51,468 bases of DNA, taken from CAYQTE01 sp964420285 (GTDB taxonomy: Bacteria > Planctomycetota > Phycisphaerae > Tepidisphaerales > Tepidisphaeraceae). The first letter of the stretch is position 1, and every line of letters begins with the position of its first letter. Below the pieces are notes generated by a model. The model ran no database searches and was not told where the DNA came from. It worked only from the letters and a program-made list of their open reading frames with translations. Location: positions 1-51,468 of the forward strand of contig CAYQTE010000032.1 of the NCBI GenBank assembly GCA_964420285.1. Direction: 5' to 3'. Positions 40,808 through 49,925 of this stretch are shown here, one piece after another. The translations under genes and the position numbers were made by a program.

Positions 40808-42163
40808 ATGCGGGCGAGCAACACGGGTTTGGGCGTGATCGCGGCGGGGCTGGCGGCGATGTGCCTGGTGTGCGGCGCGCGGGGGCAGACCGCGGCGACA
40901 CAGCCGGTTGGCGGCCGATCCCTTCTGGCGGAATTGAATCAGGAAACAACAGCCCTGTATCAGCAGGCGTCGATATCGATCGTTCGCGTGCAGTTGCCGC
41001 ATCCGCCGTCGGTGTTCGATGCGCTGGGGCCCATGGACGACCCGCTGAAAAAGTGGCTGGAGCTGATGGATCCGAGCATGCGGCGTCAGTTGTTTCCCGA
41101 CGTGCCCGCTGGCGAGGCCAACAACGCGGCGCCGAGTCCCGCTCCGGTTCCCAACGCCGTTCAAAAATCCAATCCCGGCACCAGTGCGAACTCCACCAAG
41201 GGTGATGCGAACAAATCTCCAGCCATTGGCAAATCCACAGCGCCGCCGACGACTCAAAACTGGTCTGGTTCAGTGGTCATTCGCAGCGGTAGCGGCGCCG
41301 CGCCGATACTTGTCCTGCCGGCCCACAATTCGGCCGTGCCGGCGGTGCTGTCGCCCAATGCGCTGGGGATCGTGCTGGATGATCGCGGCGATGTGATGGT
41401 CCCGATGTGGGAAGATCACGACCTGGCGACCAGCGAGCCGATCGTGGCGGTGCTGTCCGATGGTCGATCGGTCCGGGCGACATACATCGGAGGCGACCCG
41501 CTGACCAATGTGAGCGTGATTCACCTGGATCATTTCGACCAGCGTCCGGCGGTTATCGGCCGGTCGGCGCCGGACGATGGATCGCTGGTGATGCTGGTGG
41601 CATTGGACAGCACGCACAGCCGGCTTGCGGTCTGGAACGGACCGGCTTCGCCGCCGTCGGCGGGCGGCGGCGCGACCAGCGCAACGGGGGCGCAGGGACC
41701 GGCCGGATCGAGCATCGCCGCGGCATCGAGCGGTCTGGCGGATGACGCGGTGATCGTCAATGTCAACGGATCGGTGGCGGGGCTGACGCTTCACGGCCGG
41801 TATCTGCCGATGGCGCCCTACGAGCTGATCGTGCGGCAGATTGTCGATACCGGTGGATTCCATCACCGCGCGATGCTGGGAGTGGAGGTGGGGCTGGTGG
41901 ACGCAAGCGATCCAGCGCGGATGGGCACGGCGGCGCTGGGGACGCGGCCGGCGGTCCGCGTGCGGCACGTCTTTGCCGGATCGCCCGCCGAGCGCGCGGG
42001 GATTCGGGTGGGGGACATGATTCTGACCGTTGCCGGCCAACCGATCGATCTGCCGCAGGCGCTGGTGGCGATCGCCGCAACCCACGAAGGGCCGACGCCG
42101 GTGACGCTGATCCGCGACGGCCGCGAGATGGCCGTCGTCGCCACGCTGGAGATCGCGCCGTAG
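40808..42163 (+). CDS. Secreted HtrA-like pseudoprotease with C-terminal PDZ domain
   Basis: A 451-residue protein. It has a signal peptide (cleavage near ARG/GQT, ~25) and a Pro/Ala/Ser-rich region (~95-150). A trypsin-like region follows (~165-370: GIVLDDRGDVMVP, LSDGRSVRATYIGGDPLTNVSVI), then a PDZ domain (~385-450: VFAGSPAERAGIRVGDMILTVAG). Where HtrA has TNxHVV, DPxTDLAV and NPGNSGGPL, this protein has VPMWED, DPLTNVSV and no GNSGGPL. All three catalytic residues are changed or deleted. It follows the anti-sigma-like gene by 22 nt. It may sense misfolded or unbound envelope proteins through the PDZ; that is inference. Confidence 0.78.
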   Translation: MRASNTGLGVIAAGLAAMCLVCGARGQTAATQPVGGRSLLAELNQETTALYQQASISIVRVQLPHPPSVFDALGPMDDPLKKWLELMDPSMRRQLFPDVPAGEANNAAPSPAPVPNAVQKSNPGTSANSTKGDANKSPAIGKSTAPPTTQNWSGSVVIRSGSGAAPILVLPAHNSAVPAVLSPNALGIVLDDRGDVMVPMWEDHDLATSEPIVAVLSDGRSVRATYIGGDPLTNVSVIHLDHFDQRPAVIGRSAPDDGSLVMLVALDSTHSRLAVWNGPASPPSAGGGATSATGAQGPAGSSIAAASSGLADDAVIVNVNGSVAGLTLHGRYLPMAPYELIVRQIVDTGGFHHRAMLGVEVGLVDASDPARMGTAALGTRPAVRVRHVFAGSPAERAGIRVGDMILTVAGQPIDLPQALVAIAATHEGPTPVTLIRDGREMAVVATLEIAP

Positions 42164-42177
42164 AATCGCATTTCGTA

Positions 42178-42206
42178 TTGATTCATCGCCGGCCGCAACG
42201 CATAAT
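42178..42206 (+). promoter_or_regulatory. Promoter of hisC, probably leaderless
   Basis: TTGATT (42178-42183), exactly 17 bp, CATAAT (42201-42206), then 6 nt to the ATG at 42213. Transcription from it would begin at the start codon. Best-formed of the leaderless candidates in the window. Confidence 0.55.
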
Positions 42207-42212
42207 CCGCGC

Positions 42213-43283
42213 ATGGCTCTGACATTTGTCCGCGCGACTGTGCGCGCTATGGACGGATACACACCCGGCGAGCAGCCGGCGGCCGGCACGCGGGTCGTCA
42301 AGTTGAACACCAACGAGAATCCATTTCCGCCGAGTCCGCGAGTGCTTCAGGCGATCCGCGAGATTGGGCCGGAATCGTTGCGGAGATATCCCAGCCCTCA
42401 CGCCGACGCGTTCCGGGCTGTTGCGGCCGGCGTGCTGGGACTGGATCGCGACATGATCATCGCCGGAAACGGCAGCGATGATATTCTGACGATCGCGACG
42501 CGCACGTTCGTCCCGGCCGGTGGATTGCTGGCGTTTCCCGATCCCACCTATTCGCTCTATCCGGTGCTGGCGCGATTGCAGGATGCGCGGACCAAAGCCG
42601 TGCCGTGGGAGGCGGATTGGCAACTGCCGATCGAGAGATTGCTCGCCAGCGGAGCGGATGCAATCTACCTGGCCAATCCCAACGCGCCCAGCGGCACGTT
42701 CGTCGCGCCGGCAAAGGTGGCGGAACTGGCCGGGGCCTTTGGCGGCATCTTGCTTATCGATGAAGCTTATGCGGATTTCGCGCGGGACAACTGCCTGCGG
42801 CTGCTCGGCCAGTACCCCAACGTGCTGGTGTGTCGGACGCTGAGCAAAGCCTACGGCCTGGCGGGATTGCGGTTTGGGTTTGCGGCTGGGCGAGCGGACG
42901 TGATCGCGGAAATGATGAAGGTGAAGGACAGTTACAACTGCGATGCAATCGCGATCGCGGCGGCATCGGCGGCGCTGGAGGATCAACAATACGCGCGGCG
43001 GGTGTGGGCGGAAATTGTCTCCGAGCGGCGGCGGCTGGGCGAGGAGCTGGAGAAGGTCGGCTGGCCGGTGCTGCCCAGCGAGGCAAATTTCGTTCTGGCG
43101 AGCGTTCCCGGCGGTGACGGGAAGCGGGCGTATCTGGGCCTCAAGGAGCAGGGAATTCTGGTGCGCTATTTCGATCTGCCGGGCCTGACCGACCGGCTGC
43201 GGATCACCGTCGGAACCAGCCAGGAGACCAACGCGCTGATTGGCGGGATCAAAGCCCTTTCATTTGCGGACAGGGCGGCGTAG
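42213..43283 (+). CDS. hisC: Histidinol-phosphate aminotransferase
   Basis: A 356-residue PLP enzyme of fold-type I. It makes histidinol phosphate in histidine synthesis. Seen: LNTNENPFPPSP near the N terminus, GNGSDDIL, PTYSLYP, NPNAPSGTF, DEAYADFA, and SKAYGLAGLRFGF with the PLP-binding K212. FDLPGLTDRLRITVG at the C terminus holds the substrate-phosphate Arg. No other his genes adjoin it. A close family relative (phenylalanine/aromatic aminotransferase) is possible, but motif wording favours HisC. Confidence 0.93.
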   Translation: MALTFVRATVRAMDGYTPGEQPAAGTRVVKLNTNENPFPPSPRVLQAIREIGPESLRRYPSPHADAFRAVAAGVLGLDRDMIIAGNGSDDILTIATRTFVPAGGLLAFPDPTYSLYPVLARLQDARTKAVPWEADWQLPIERLLASGADAIYLANPNAPSGTFVAPAKVAELAGAFGGILLIDEAYADFARDNCLRLLGQYPNVLVCRTLSKAYGLAGLRFGFAAGRADVIAEMMKVKDSYNCDAIAIAAASAALEDQQYARRVWAEIVSERRRLGEELEKVGWPVLPSEANFVLASVPGGDGKRAYLGLKEQGILVRYFDLPGLTDRLRITVGTSQETNALIGGIKALSFADRAA

Positions 43284-43318
43284 TCGACCCAGACCATGAC
43301 CGCTCCGGGATGGATTGA

Positions 43319-44458
43319 ATGCCAACTCAGGTATTGATACTCACGGCGTCGGTCGGGGCGGGACATCTCCGCGCCGCCGAGGCCGTGGAAGAGGCCATGC
43401 GCCGCATCGCACCCGAGGCGACGGTGCTGAACGTGGATATTCTCACGCTGACCAACGCCGCGTTCCGCCGCGTCTACGGAAAGGGGTATCTCGACCTGGT
43501 CAACAAGGCGCCGCACGTGCTGGGGTATTTCTACGATTTTCTCGATCGCCCGCGGGAACGCGGCACGCCCGATCGCCTGGTGACGGCGGTGCAGAAGCTC
43601 AACCTGCGCAAGGCCACGGCGCTGCTGGAATCACGGCCGTGGGACGTCATCGTCAACACCCATTTCCTGCCCGCGGAAATCGTTGCGGGGCTGCGTCGCA
43701 AGGGCCGGCTGAGCGTGCCGCAGATCACGGTGACGACCGATTTTGAAACCCATCGCCTGTGGGTTCACCAGCCGTGCGATCGTTATTGCACGGCCACGGC
43801 GGAGGGTGCGGCGTATCTTCAGTCGTTCGGCGTGCCGGACACGGATGTTGTGGTCACGGGGATTCCGATTCACCCGGATTTTTCCGTTCCGCGATCCCGG
43901 ACCGCGATGCTCAAGGCCCACGACCTCGGCGGCGAGACTCCGATCGTCCTGCAACTGGCCGGCGGGTTCGGCGTGGGGCCGATCGAAAAACTGTTCCGGG
44001 CGCTGCTGGACGTAAGGCGGCCGCTGGAAATCGTGACGGTCTGCGGGCGCAATGAAGACGTCGCCGCGGAATTGCGGGCGATCGAGCCGCCGGGGCGGCA
44101 CCGCGTGCATGTGCTGGGATTTACGCGGAAGATCGATGAACTGATGTCGGTGGCGGATCTGCTGGTGAGCAAGCCGGGCGGGCTGAGCAGTTCCGAATCG
44201 CTGGCACGGGGAACGCCGATGGCGATCGTGAACCCGATTCCGGGACAGGAAAGCCGTAACAGCGATTACCTGATGGAGTGCGGCGCGGCGATCAAGATCA
44301 ACAACGTGGCGACAATGGCGATGAAAATTGAAAAGTTGCTGGCGGATGAACGACGGATGGCGCAGTTGAAATGCAATGCCCTGGCGGCCGGCCGGCCCAA
44401 GGCGGCATTCGATGTGGCAAAGCTGGCGCTTTCGCTGATTGGGCATGGCAACGGCTGA
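43319..44458 (+). CDS. MGDG-synthase/UgtP-like glycolipid glycosyltransferase (GT28)
   Basis: A 379-residue GT-B enzyme. N-terminal half: ILTASVGAGHLRAAEAVEEAM and the VNVDILT-FRRVYGKGYLDLVN pattern of the MGDG-synthase domain. C-terminal half: VLQLAGGFGVGPIEKL, VVCGRNEDV-like VTVCGRNED, the GFTRKIDELMSVADLLVSKPGGLSSSESLA UDP-binding region and NPIPGQESRN. Relatives transfer galactose or glucose from UDP to diacylglycerol at the membrane surface. The head group added here cannot be told. It starts 35 nt after hisC, possibly in the same transcript. Confidence 0.88.
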   Translation: MPTQVLILTASVGAGHLRAAEAVEEAMRRIAPEATVLNVDILTLTNAAFRRVYGKGYLDLVNKAPHVLGYFYDFLDRPRERGTPDRLVTAVQKLNLRKATALLESRPWDVIVNTHFLPAEIVAGLRRKGRLSVPQITVTTDFETHRLWVHQPCDRYCTATAEGAAYLQSFGVPDTDVVVTGIPIHPDFSVPRSRTAMLKAHDLGGETPIVLQLAGGFGVGPIEKLFRALLDVRRPLEIVTVCGRNEDVAAELRAIEPPGRHRVHVLGFTRKIDELMSVADLLVSKPGGLSSSESLARGTPMAIVNPIPGQESRNSDYLMECGAAIKINNVATMAMKIEKLLADERRMAQLKCNALAAGRPKAAFDVAKLALSLIGHGNG

Positions 44459-44500
44459 GGAGGGGCCGGCTCGAATCAGAATGCGGGGGCCGCAGCGTGT

Positions 44501-46357
44501 TCAATTTGCCGAGGCCGCGGGAGCGGTCGCGGGCTCGGTTGTGGGCAACGGCCTGGGCGCGGGAAGATATCTCAAGCGGGCGGTGGCTCGTTCGATATCC
44601 ACTTCGCGCCCGACGCGCTCGGTGTTGTGCTGATCGTAGGCCCGCGAGAAGTAATCGGCGTTGTACTTGCGGAGCAACACCATGAGATCGTTGACTCGCG
44701 ACAGGGGCACTTTCTGGTCGACGTCCTGGTTGATGACCCCCGGCGGCACATCGGCGGGATAGAGCTTTGCACCTTCATCGAACGTCTGGCGCAGGGGCTC
44801 ATCGTCGGCGTAGAACTTGAGAATCGTCTGGCCGCTCAGAGCGATGGCGCGGGCGTAATTGTCGGCCGCGTCCTGCAGCAGGGCCGGTCGATGGTCGGCG
44901 TCGGCGGCGCCGGCCAAAAGGTAATCGAGATCGGCCTGGCACATCGCCTGCTGGTCGCGCAGCTCGAAGATGTGGTTGTTGAAGTTGTTGAAGCTCTGTT
45001 TGTAGTTCAGCACGTGCCGCTCGTAATCGTGCAGGGAATTGGTGCAGAGCCGCAGCGCCATCGAATAGTCGAAGATGGCCTCGTCGCGGGCGATGGTGGC
45101 CGTCACGGGCGTCTTCCAGTCGGCATCGCGGGTGGCCAGGGCTTCCTCGCTGGCCTCGAATTCCGGGGCGCTGCGGCTGTCCATGCGCATCTCGGCCTGG
45201 CGGGCCTGGCTCTGGGCGTCGGCGGCCCAGAGCTTCAGCGACAGGCCGGTGCGGCTGTCCAAAATGTTGTCAGAGGTGTACAGGTGTTTCTGGCCCAGAT
45301 CCTTGAGCAGGCGGGCGCGTTTGTAATAATTGTAAGCGATTGCAAATGCCGGAACGCCGTACGGATAAGGCGCGTAGTCGGGCAGGAACTGCTCGTCGGC
45401 GCCGTTGTAAATGCCGTCGAGAGTCTGGTAGGGCGTTTCCGTGTGGGGTTCCAGGAACTTTGGGAGAATCTGCCCGTTGAAATCGGCCAGTCGCTCCTGT
45501 TCGGTGGGCCGCCAGCCGGGATCGCCCAACTGCTGCACCGCCGACACCGGCACCGGCTCGTAGCTCAGTGGGTGGACGGACCGCATAAGAACGTCGCCGT
45601 ACGGCTTGCAGGTGATGGCCGTGGCGATTCGGGATTTGTCATCGACATCCAGGCGGACCATTTCCGGATCGGCGCCCTGCGTGGCCATGGCCTGGCGGAA
45701 CGCGGTTTCGTCGGCGGCGGGAAACGTGAGTCGCATCTGCTGCAGCGTTTCGGTCTGCACGCGATGGCGGTAATAGGCGTGTTCCGTGCTGTTGCCCAGC
45801 TTGTCGAAATAGACGCTGCCGATCTCGTAGAGGATGTTGATGTCGTTGGGCCGCACCGCATCGACCCTCCGGGCGTAATTGAGGGCGTCGAGGATGTCGC
45901 TGTATTTGCTGGAGAGGCTGGCGCGCATCACGGAGATGTTGTACGCCTTGTTCCAGATCTCAAAAACGTGGACGGAATCGAACTCCGGCTGAAGCAGGCG
46001 GATCCATTCGACCTTGGTGTCAAAATCCTCCAGGTCGTGCTGTGTCTTCTGGCTTTCGCTGCTGGTCCACAGCGCCATGACCAGCGGCCCGCGCATTCCG
46101 CCCAGCATCAGCGCCAGCGCGTAACTGTCCATCGACGCCAGCGAACTTTGGCTCGGCGTGTCCAATCGCTCCGTCGTGCGCAGCGCCTGTTGGCGCAGGG
46201 ACAGTGCCCACCATCGCGTGAAGCCGGTGCAGATCACCGAAATGATCAAGCAAACCACAACCGCATGGCGGACGCACAGCGCCCACCCGGACCTTGCAGC
46301 GGCACGCGATTCCGATGCGATGCGGCGGACAAGAATGGCAGCCCGTTCGCGTGTCAT
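44501..46357 (-). CDS. Membrane-anchored partner protein of an ABC transporter, unknown family
   Basis: A 618-residue protein. One N-terminal membrane helix (~28-50: HAVVVCLIISVICTGF) is followed by a large soluble domain. The domain is rich in helices with TPR-like spacing (YARRVDAVRPNDINILYEIGSVYFDKLG) and ends in a Pro/Ala/Thr-rich tail. I know no family. The ATG overlaps the permease stop (ATGA at 46354-46357) and has an AAGGAGG SD at 46365-46371 inside the permease gene, so expression is coupled. It is likely a subunit facing outside the cytoplasm. Convergent with the glycolipid transferase gene. Confidence 0.75.
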   Translation of the reverse strand: MTRERAAILVRRIASESRAAARSGWALCVRHAVVVCLIISVICTGFTRWWALSLRQQALRTTERLDTPSQSSLASMDSYALALMLGGMRGPLVMALWTSSESQKTQHDLEDFDTKVEWIRLLQPEFDSVHVFEIWNKAYNISVMRASLSSKYSDILDALNYARRVDAVRPNDINILYEIGSVYFDKLGNSTEHAYYRHRVQTETLQQMRLTFPAADETAFRQAMATQGADPEMVRLDVDDKSRIATAITCKPYGDVLMRSVHPLSYEPVPVSAVQQLGDPGWRPTEQERLADFNGQILPKFLEPHTETPYQTLDGIYNGADEQFLPDYAPYPYGVPAFAIAYNYYKRARLLKDLGQKHLYTSDNILDSRTGLSLKLWAADAQSQARQAEMRMDSRSAPEFEASEEALATRDADWKTPVTATIARDEAIFDYSMALRLCTNSLHDYERHVLNYKQSFNNFNNHIFELRDQQAMCQADLDYLLAGAADADHRPALLQDAADNYARAIALSGQTILKFYADDEPLRQTFDEGAKLYPADVPPGVINQDVDQKVPLSRVNDLMVLLRKYNADYFSRAYDQHNTERVGREVDIERATARLRYLPAPRPLPTTEPATAPAASAN

Positions 46358-48504
46358 GGCGCCACCTCCTTGATCCTCAGCAGCAGATAGGCCAACACCG
46401 CCAGCGGCGCGCCAAACTCGACCAGCACACAGGCTCCGTCTGCCATCGTCGATATCGCAACGATCTGGCCCTTTTCCAATTCGCCCGTGGCGTCGAATTG
46501 CGCGACATCGGGCAGCACCGACGCCAGCGCGTTGATCATCGTCGTCAGCCGCTCCACCGAAATATCGACAAATTGAACCTGCGCGCCGGTGGCGCTGGCG
46601 AAGAAATCCCGCGTGATCGACCGGCCCAGGGCCACCGAATTCTGTTCGCCCAGCGTGATCACCACCCAATGTCCCAGCAGAATCACGGCCGTCAACACCA
46701 CGGCGATCGGCCAGGAGACGAACGTGCTGCTGAAGATGGAAATCGTGACCACCAGGAGGCCGAGCATCCAGAGGATCAGCAGGCTCTTGAACAGGTTCCA
46801 GGTGAATCCCTGGCGATCGGTGACAAGGCGGAGCGAATCGTCGAGAAGGCCGAGAAAATGTCCAGCGGTCCGGTCGCGAAACACGACCTGGAAATTGCCG
46901 GATGCGACGACATTGGCCGGCACGTCAAAGAACGCGGTCCGGCGGTTTTCCACCAGCAGCGGCGAAATGGTGAACTGGAGTTCGGGGTGATCGCTGTCGC
47001 GGACGATGACGTCGACCCGCGTCGGATCGTCCTGTTCGGACACCTTGGCATCGACGCGGTCGATCGGCGAGGTCAGTTCCATCGAAACCCGGCCGTTCTC
47101 GTCGGCGCGTCCCATTGCGTGGTGGAATGTGTAGATGGCCAGAGGCAGTTTTGCCTCTTCGTCGGCGTTTCCACCGGGAATCTGCTGGCCAAACAGAGCG
47201 GTCTGGCCGCGGTAAACAATGATCGGCTGTCCATCGGCGTCCAGATCGGGAGGGACGGTGATGAGCTGGTTGGTGGTCGGGCGGTCGTCGTTGGGGCGAT
47301 TGGCGGGGATGGTCAGGGTAATGGGATGGCTCGCGTCAACCGCATAGCGAAACCCCTCGCTCTGGCCGCCGATCTTGGCGTAGAAATACGGATGTTTGAG
47401 CAGTTCCCCCACGCCGCCGGGCGGCATATAGGCGGTGACCGTCGCCGCCTGGGCGCCGTCATCGGACAGCGGTATCTCGCTGGCGACCCTGGCTTCCTTG
47501 GTATTGACCGGCAGGGGAGCCACAAAGAGCGACACGCCGGTCATGCTCAGCAGATTTTCATCCAGCAACTCCAGGAGAACGGTTGGCGGATGCAGCCCGG
47601 CATCGGCAAACGGCGCATGGCCATTGGACGGCGTCAGCGAGAAGCCGCTGGAAGAGGCTCGAATCTCCGGCGGCGCGACATCCTTGTATTTCTGCCACTT
47701 GACGGCGGCGGAGACATAAATCCCTCGCTGTGACGCGGCCCACTGCTGCGCCGCGTCCAGATTATATCGCACCACGCACTGCTGATTCTGGGCGCCGAAG
47801 ATCCAGCGGTCGTTGCCGCTTAATGCCGGATCGACGGCAAAAATCGCCACCGACTGCGGCGACACCAGCGATCTTGCTCCCAGCAGGCCGGTGGCCTGGT
47901 TGTGTTCCAGCAGCGCCCGGTCCGAAGGCGGAATCGCCAGCGGGCCGCTGAGCCGCTGGGAGATGAATCCCTCCATCCGCCAGGCGCGGAATTCCACATA
48001 GCTCCAGGTGAACAGCCCCATGATCGCCAGGACCGTCGCCGAAACGCGGGCGAATCCGACGATCTTGCCAAGCACGATCTCCAGCCGCGACGTCGGTTTG
48101 GTCACGATCGTGAAGATGACTTTGGTCTCGATTTCCCTGGGGATATTGGTGCAGGCAAGAATGATTGTCGTCAGCACCAGCACCAGGCCGGTGGCGAACA
48201 GGCAGAACTTCAGCGTCTGGCGAACGGCGTCCTGCTCGTCCATGGAATTCTGGAATTGGGTGACGATGATCACGCCGAGAATCGCCAGTGGCGTCACCAG
48301 CAGGATTCGGCGGCGGATGCTCTCGGCGAAACAGACGCCGCCAATCGCCCAGATGCGCGTGAAGCTCAGCCGCCGCAGATCGCGCCAACCCAGAGCGACC
48401 AGGCCGATCAGCACAATTGCGGCGACGATCAACCATCCCGTCGCGCCGTGGGTCGGCTCGGGCGTGGCGGCCACCTGCGATAGGATGGGCAAGAAAGCGT
48501 GCAT
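46354..48504 (-). CDS. Large ABC-transporter permease
   Basis: A 716-residue protein. Hydrophobic segments occur near residues 22-42, ~65-85, 110-135 and 150-175. A soluble stretch of about 370 residues follows (~190-560), then a cluster of helices (~575-650 and near the C terminus). The segment IPREIETKVIFTIVTKPTSRLEIVLGKIVGF is typical of ABC-2/gliding-type exporter permeases (the ERE-like coupling helix that contacts the ATPase). The big outer domain suggests an export function for a macromolecule or lipid. The ATG at 48504 is chosen; 48525 would be a TTG. It lies 37 nt after the ATPase gene. Confidence 0.8.
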   Translation of the reverse strand: MHAFLPILSQVAATPEPTHGATGWLIVAAIVLIGLVALGWRDLRRLSFTRIWAIGGVCFAESIRRRILLVTPLAILGVIIVTQFQNSMDEQDAVRQTLKFCLFATGLVLVLTTIILACTNIPREIETKVIFTIVTKPTSRLEIVLGKIVGFARVSATVLAIMGLFTWSYVEFRAWRMEGFISQRLSGPLAIPPSDRALLEHNQATGLLGARSLVSPQSVAIFAVDPALSGNDRWIFGAQNQQCVVRYNLDAAQQWAASQRGIYVSAAVKWQKYKDVAPPEIRASSSGFSLTPSNGHAPFADAGLHPPTVLLELLDENLLSMTGVSLFVAPLPVNTKEARVASEIPLSDDGAQAATVTAYMPPGGVGELLKHPYFYAKIGGQSEGFRYAVDASHPITLTIPANRPNDDRPTTNQLITVPPDLDADGQPIIVYRGQTALFGQQIPGGNADEEAKLPLAIYTFHHAMGRADENGRVSMELTSPIDRVDAKVSEQDDPTRVDVIVRDSDHPELQFTISPLLVENRRTAFFDVPANVVASGNFQVVFRDRTAGHFLGLLDDSLRLVTDRQGFTWNLFKSLLILWMLGLLVVTISIFSSTFVSWPIAVVLTAVILLGHWVVITLGEQNSVALGRSITRDFFASATGAQVQFVDISVERLTTMINALASVLPDVAQFDATGELEKGQIVAISTMADGACVLVEFGAPLAVLAYLLLRIKEVAP

Positions 48505-48541
48505 AGAGGCAATACGCCGCCGCAATGTCCGGCCGGCGGCC

Positions 48542-49432
48542 CTATCTAACCGGCTCCGATCCGACCGACGAATGCCCGGCCGGCGTAACTTCCAGCACCA
48601 CGCGAACGAACAGTTCCTCCAGCGTTGTGGTGGGGTGCGTGATGCGCGTTTCCCCGGCGTTCATTTTTTCCAGGAACGCACGCAGTTCGCCAATCTGTGC
48701 CTCGGTCAATCCTCGCGTCTCAATCTGCGTGATGTCCTTCACCTGAAGCAGATCGCGAACCTGCCCGATCGTCTGCATCTTTCCCTTGAACAGAATCGTG
48801 ATCCGATCGCACACATCCTGCACATCCGCCAAAAGGTGGCTGCACAGCAAGACCGTTTTCCCCTTCTGCTTGAGCGACAGGATCAGATCCTTCATCTCGC
48901 GCGTGCCGATCGGGTCAAGTCCCGTGGTCGGCTCATCAAGCAGAATCAAGTCCGGATCGTTGATCAGCGCCTGCGCCAGTCCGATGCGCCGGGCCATCCC
49001 CTTGGAATATTCGCGCAGCTTGCGCTTGCGGCTCTTGGCGTCAAGGCCCACCGTATCCAGCAGGGCCGGCACCCGGCGGTTGAGTTCCCGCCGCGGTATC
49101 TTGAAAAGCTGGCCGTAAAAACGCAGCGTCTCTTCGCCGTTGAGGAACCGGTAGAGATACGATTCCTCGGGAAGGAATCCGATTCTTGCGTTGATGGCGG
49201 GGCTGCCGGCCGGATGTCCCAGTACGAACGCCTTGCCGCGCGTGGGGAAGATCAGGCCCAGCAGGAGTTTGATGGTGGTGCTCTTGCCCGACCCGTTGGG
49301 CCCGAGCAGTCCGAACACCTCACCGCGCTCGATGGTCAGATGGAGATTGTCCAGGGCTCGCACTTTGTCGCGGCCCCAGAAATCCCGGTAGACTTTGGTC
49401 AGATATTCGGTGTGAACCGCCGCGTCAATCAT
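48542..49432 (-). CDS. ABC transporter ATP-binding protein
   Basis: A 296-residue NBD. Seen: Walker A LLGPNGSGKST, Q-loop-containing IGFLPEESYLY, a signature reading YSKGMARRIG (variant of LSGGQ, common in ABC-2 exporter ATPases), Walker B DLILLDEPTTGLD, and the switch His in CSHLLADV. A ~70-residue C-terminal extension follows. It heads the minus-strand set ATPase-permease-membrane partner, a complete export module by gene order. ATG at 49432 preferred; the frame upstream begins with TTG at 49444. Confidence 0.93.
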   Translation of the reverse strand: MIDAAVHTEYLTKVYRDFWGRDKVRALDNLHLTIERGEVFGLLGPNGSGKSTTIKLLLGLIFPTRGKAFVLGHPAGSPAINARIGFLPEESYLYRFLNGEETLRFYGQLFKIPRRELNRRVPALLDTVGLDAKSRKRKLREYSKGMARRIGLAQALINDPDLILLDEPTTGLDPIGTREMKDLILSLKQKGKTVLLCSHLLADVQDVCDRITILFKGKMQTIGQVRDLLQVKDITQIETRGLTEAQIGELRAFLEKMNAGETRITHPTTTLEELFVRVVLEVTPAGHSSVGSEPVR

Positions 49433-49518
49433 GAGGGAGTTCAATCCGCCGCGGCCGCAAGCCCGCCATCCGACAAGTCCCTCGGCCGCATCAGGGACCA
49501 GGCACGGGGAGGATCAAT

Positions 49519-49698
49519 TCAATGCACCACGCGAGGCCGCTTGCCCGTTCGCTGGCGACGGCGGCGTTTTTCGCTGGGCTTTTCGTAATAGGCCCCGCGT
49601 TTCATGTCTTTGGTAACGCCCTCTTTTTCGCACATCTTCTTAAACCGCCGCAGCATCATTTCCACCGGCTCGTTGCCGCGCGCCTTGATCTTTATCAT
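49519..49698 (-). CDS. rpsU: 30S ribosomal protein S21
   Basis: A 59-residue basic protein. It opens MIKIKARGNEPVEMMLRRF with the S21 core KKMCEKEGV and KRGAYYEKPSEKRRR, and ends in an Arg/Lys-rich tail. S21 binds the 30S platform near the 3' end of 16S rRNA and takes part in initiation. The ATG at 49698 has an AAGG-containing run about 9 nt before it. It stands alone between the ABC module and a secreted protein gene. Confidence 0.95.
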   Translation of the reverse strand: MIKIKARGNEPVEMMLRRFKKMCEKEGVTKDMKRGAYYEKPSEKRRRRQRTGKRPRVVH

Positions 49699-49925
49699 TC
49701 CAACGATCCTTTCCCTCGGTTCCCTCACACTAAACGACAACAATGCCGCCCCGGTTATTCCCCAAGGCGGCTGGAAAGAGCAGTATAGCCACATCGGCCG
49801 CTCTGGCAAGCGTCGCGGCCGATGCTGGCGGACCGCGTGGCTCCCATGCGTAGCTTGAGCGCCGGCAACGACTTGCCTCTCCCGGAGGTATAAGATATCG
49901 CGGCATCTCCAATCAAGGAGGCGTG

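Noticed and set aside
44627..46390. 587-codon open frame on the plus strand opposite the ABC partner protein
   Set aside because: It is antisense to a well-supported gene, its product is Val/Gly/Arg-rich without any recognisable fold, and high GC makes such frames common. The minus-strand gene has SD and operon context.
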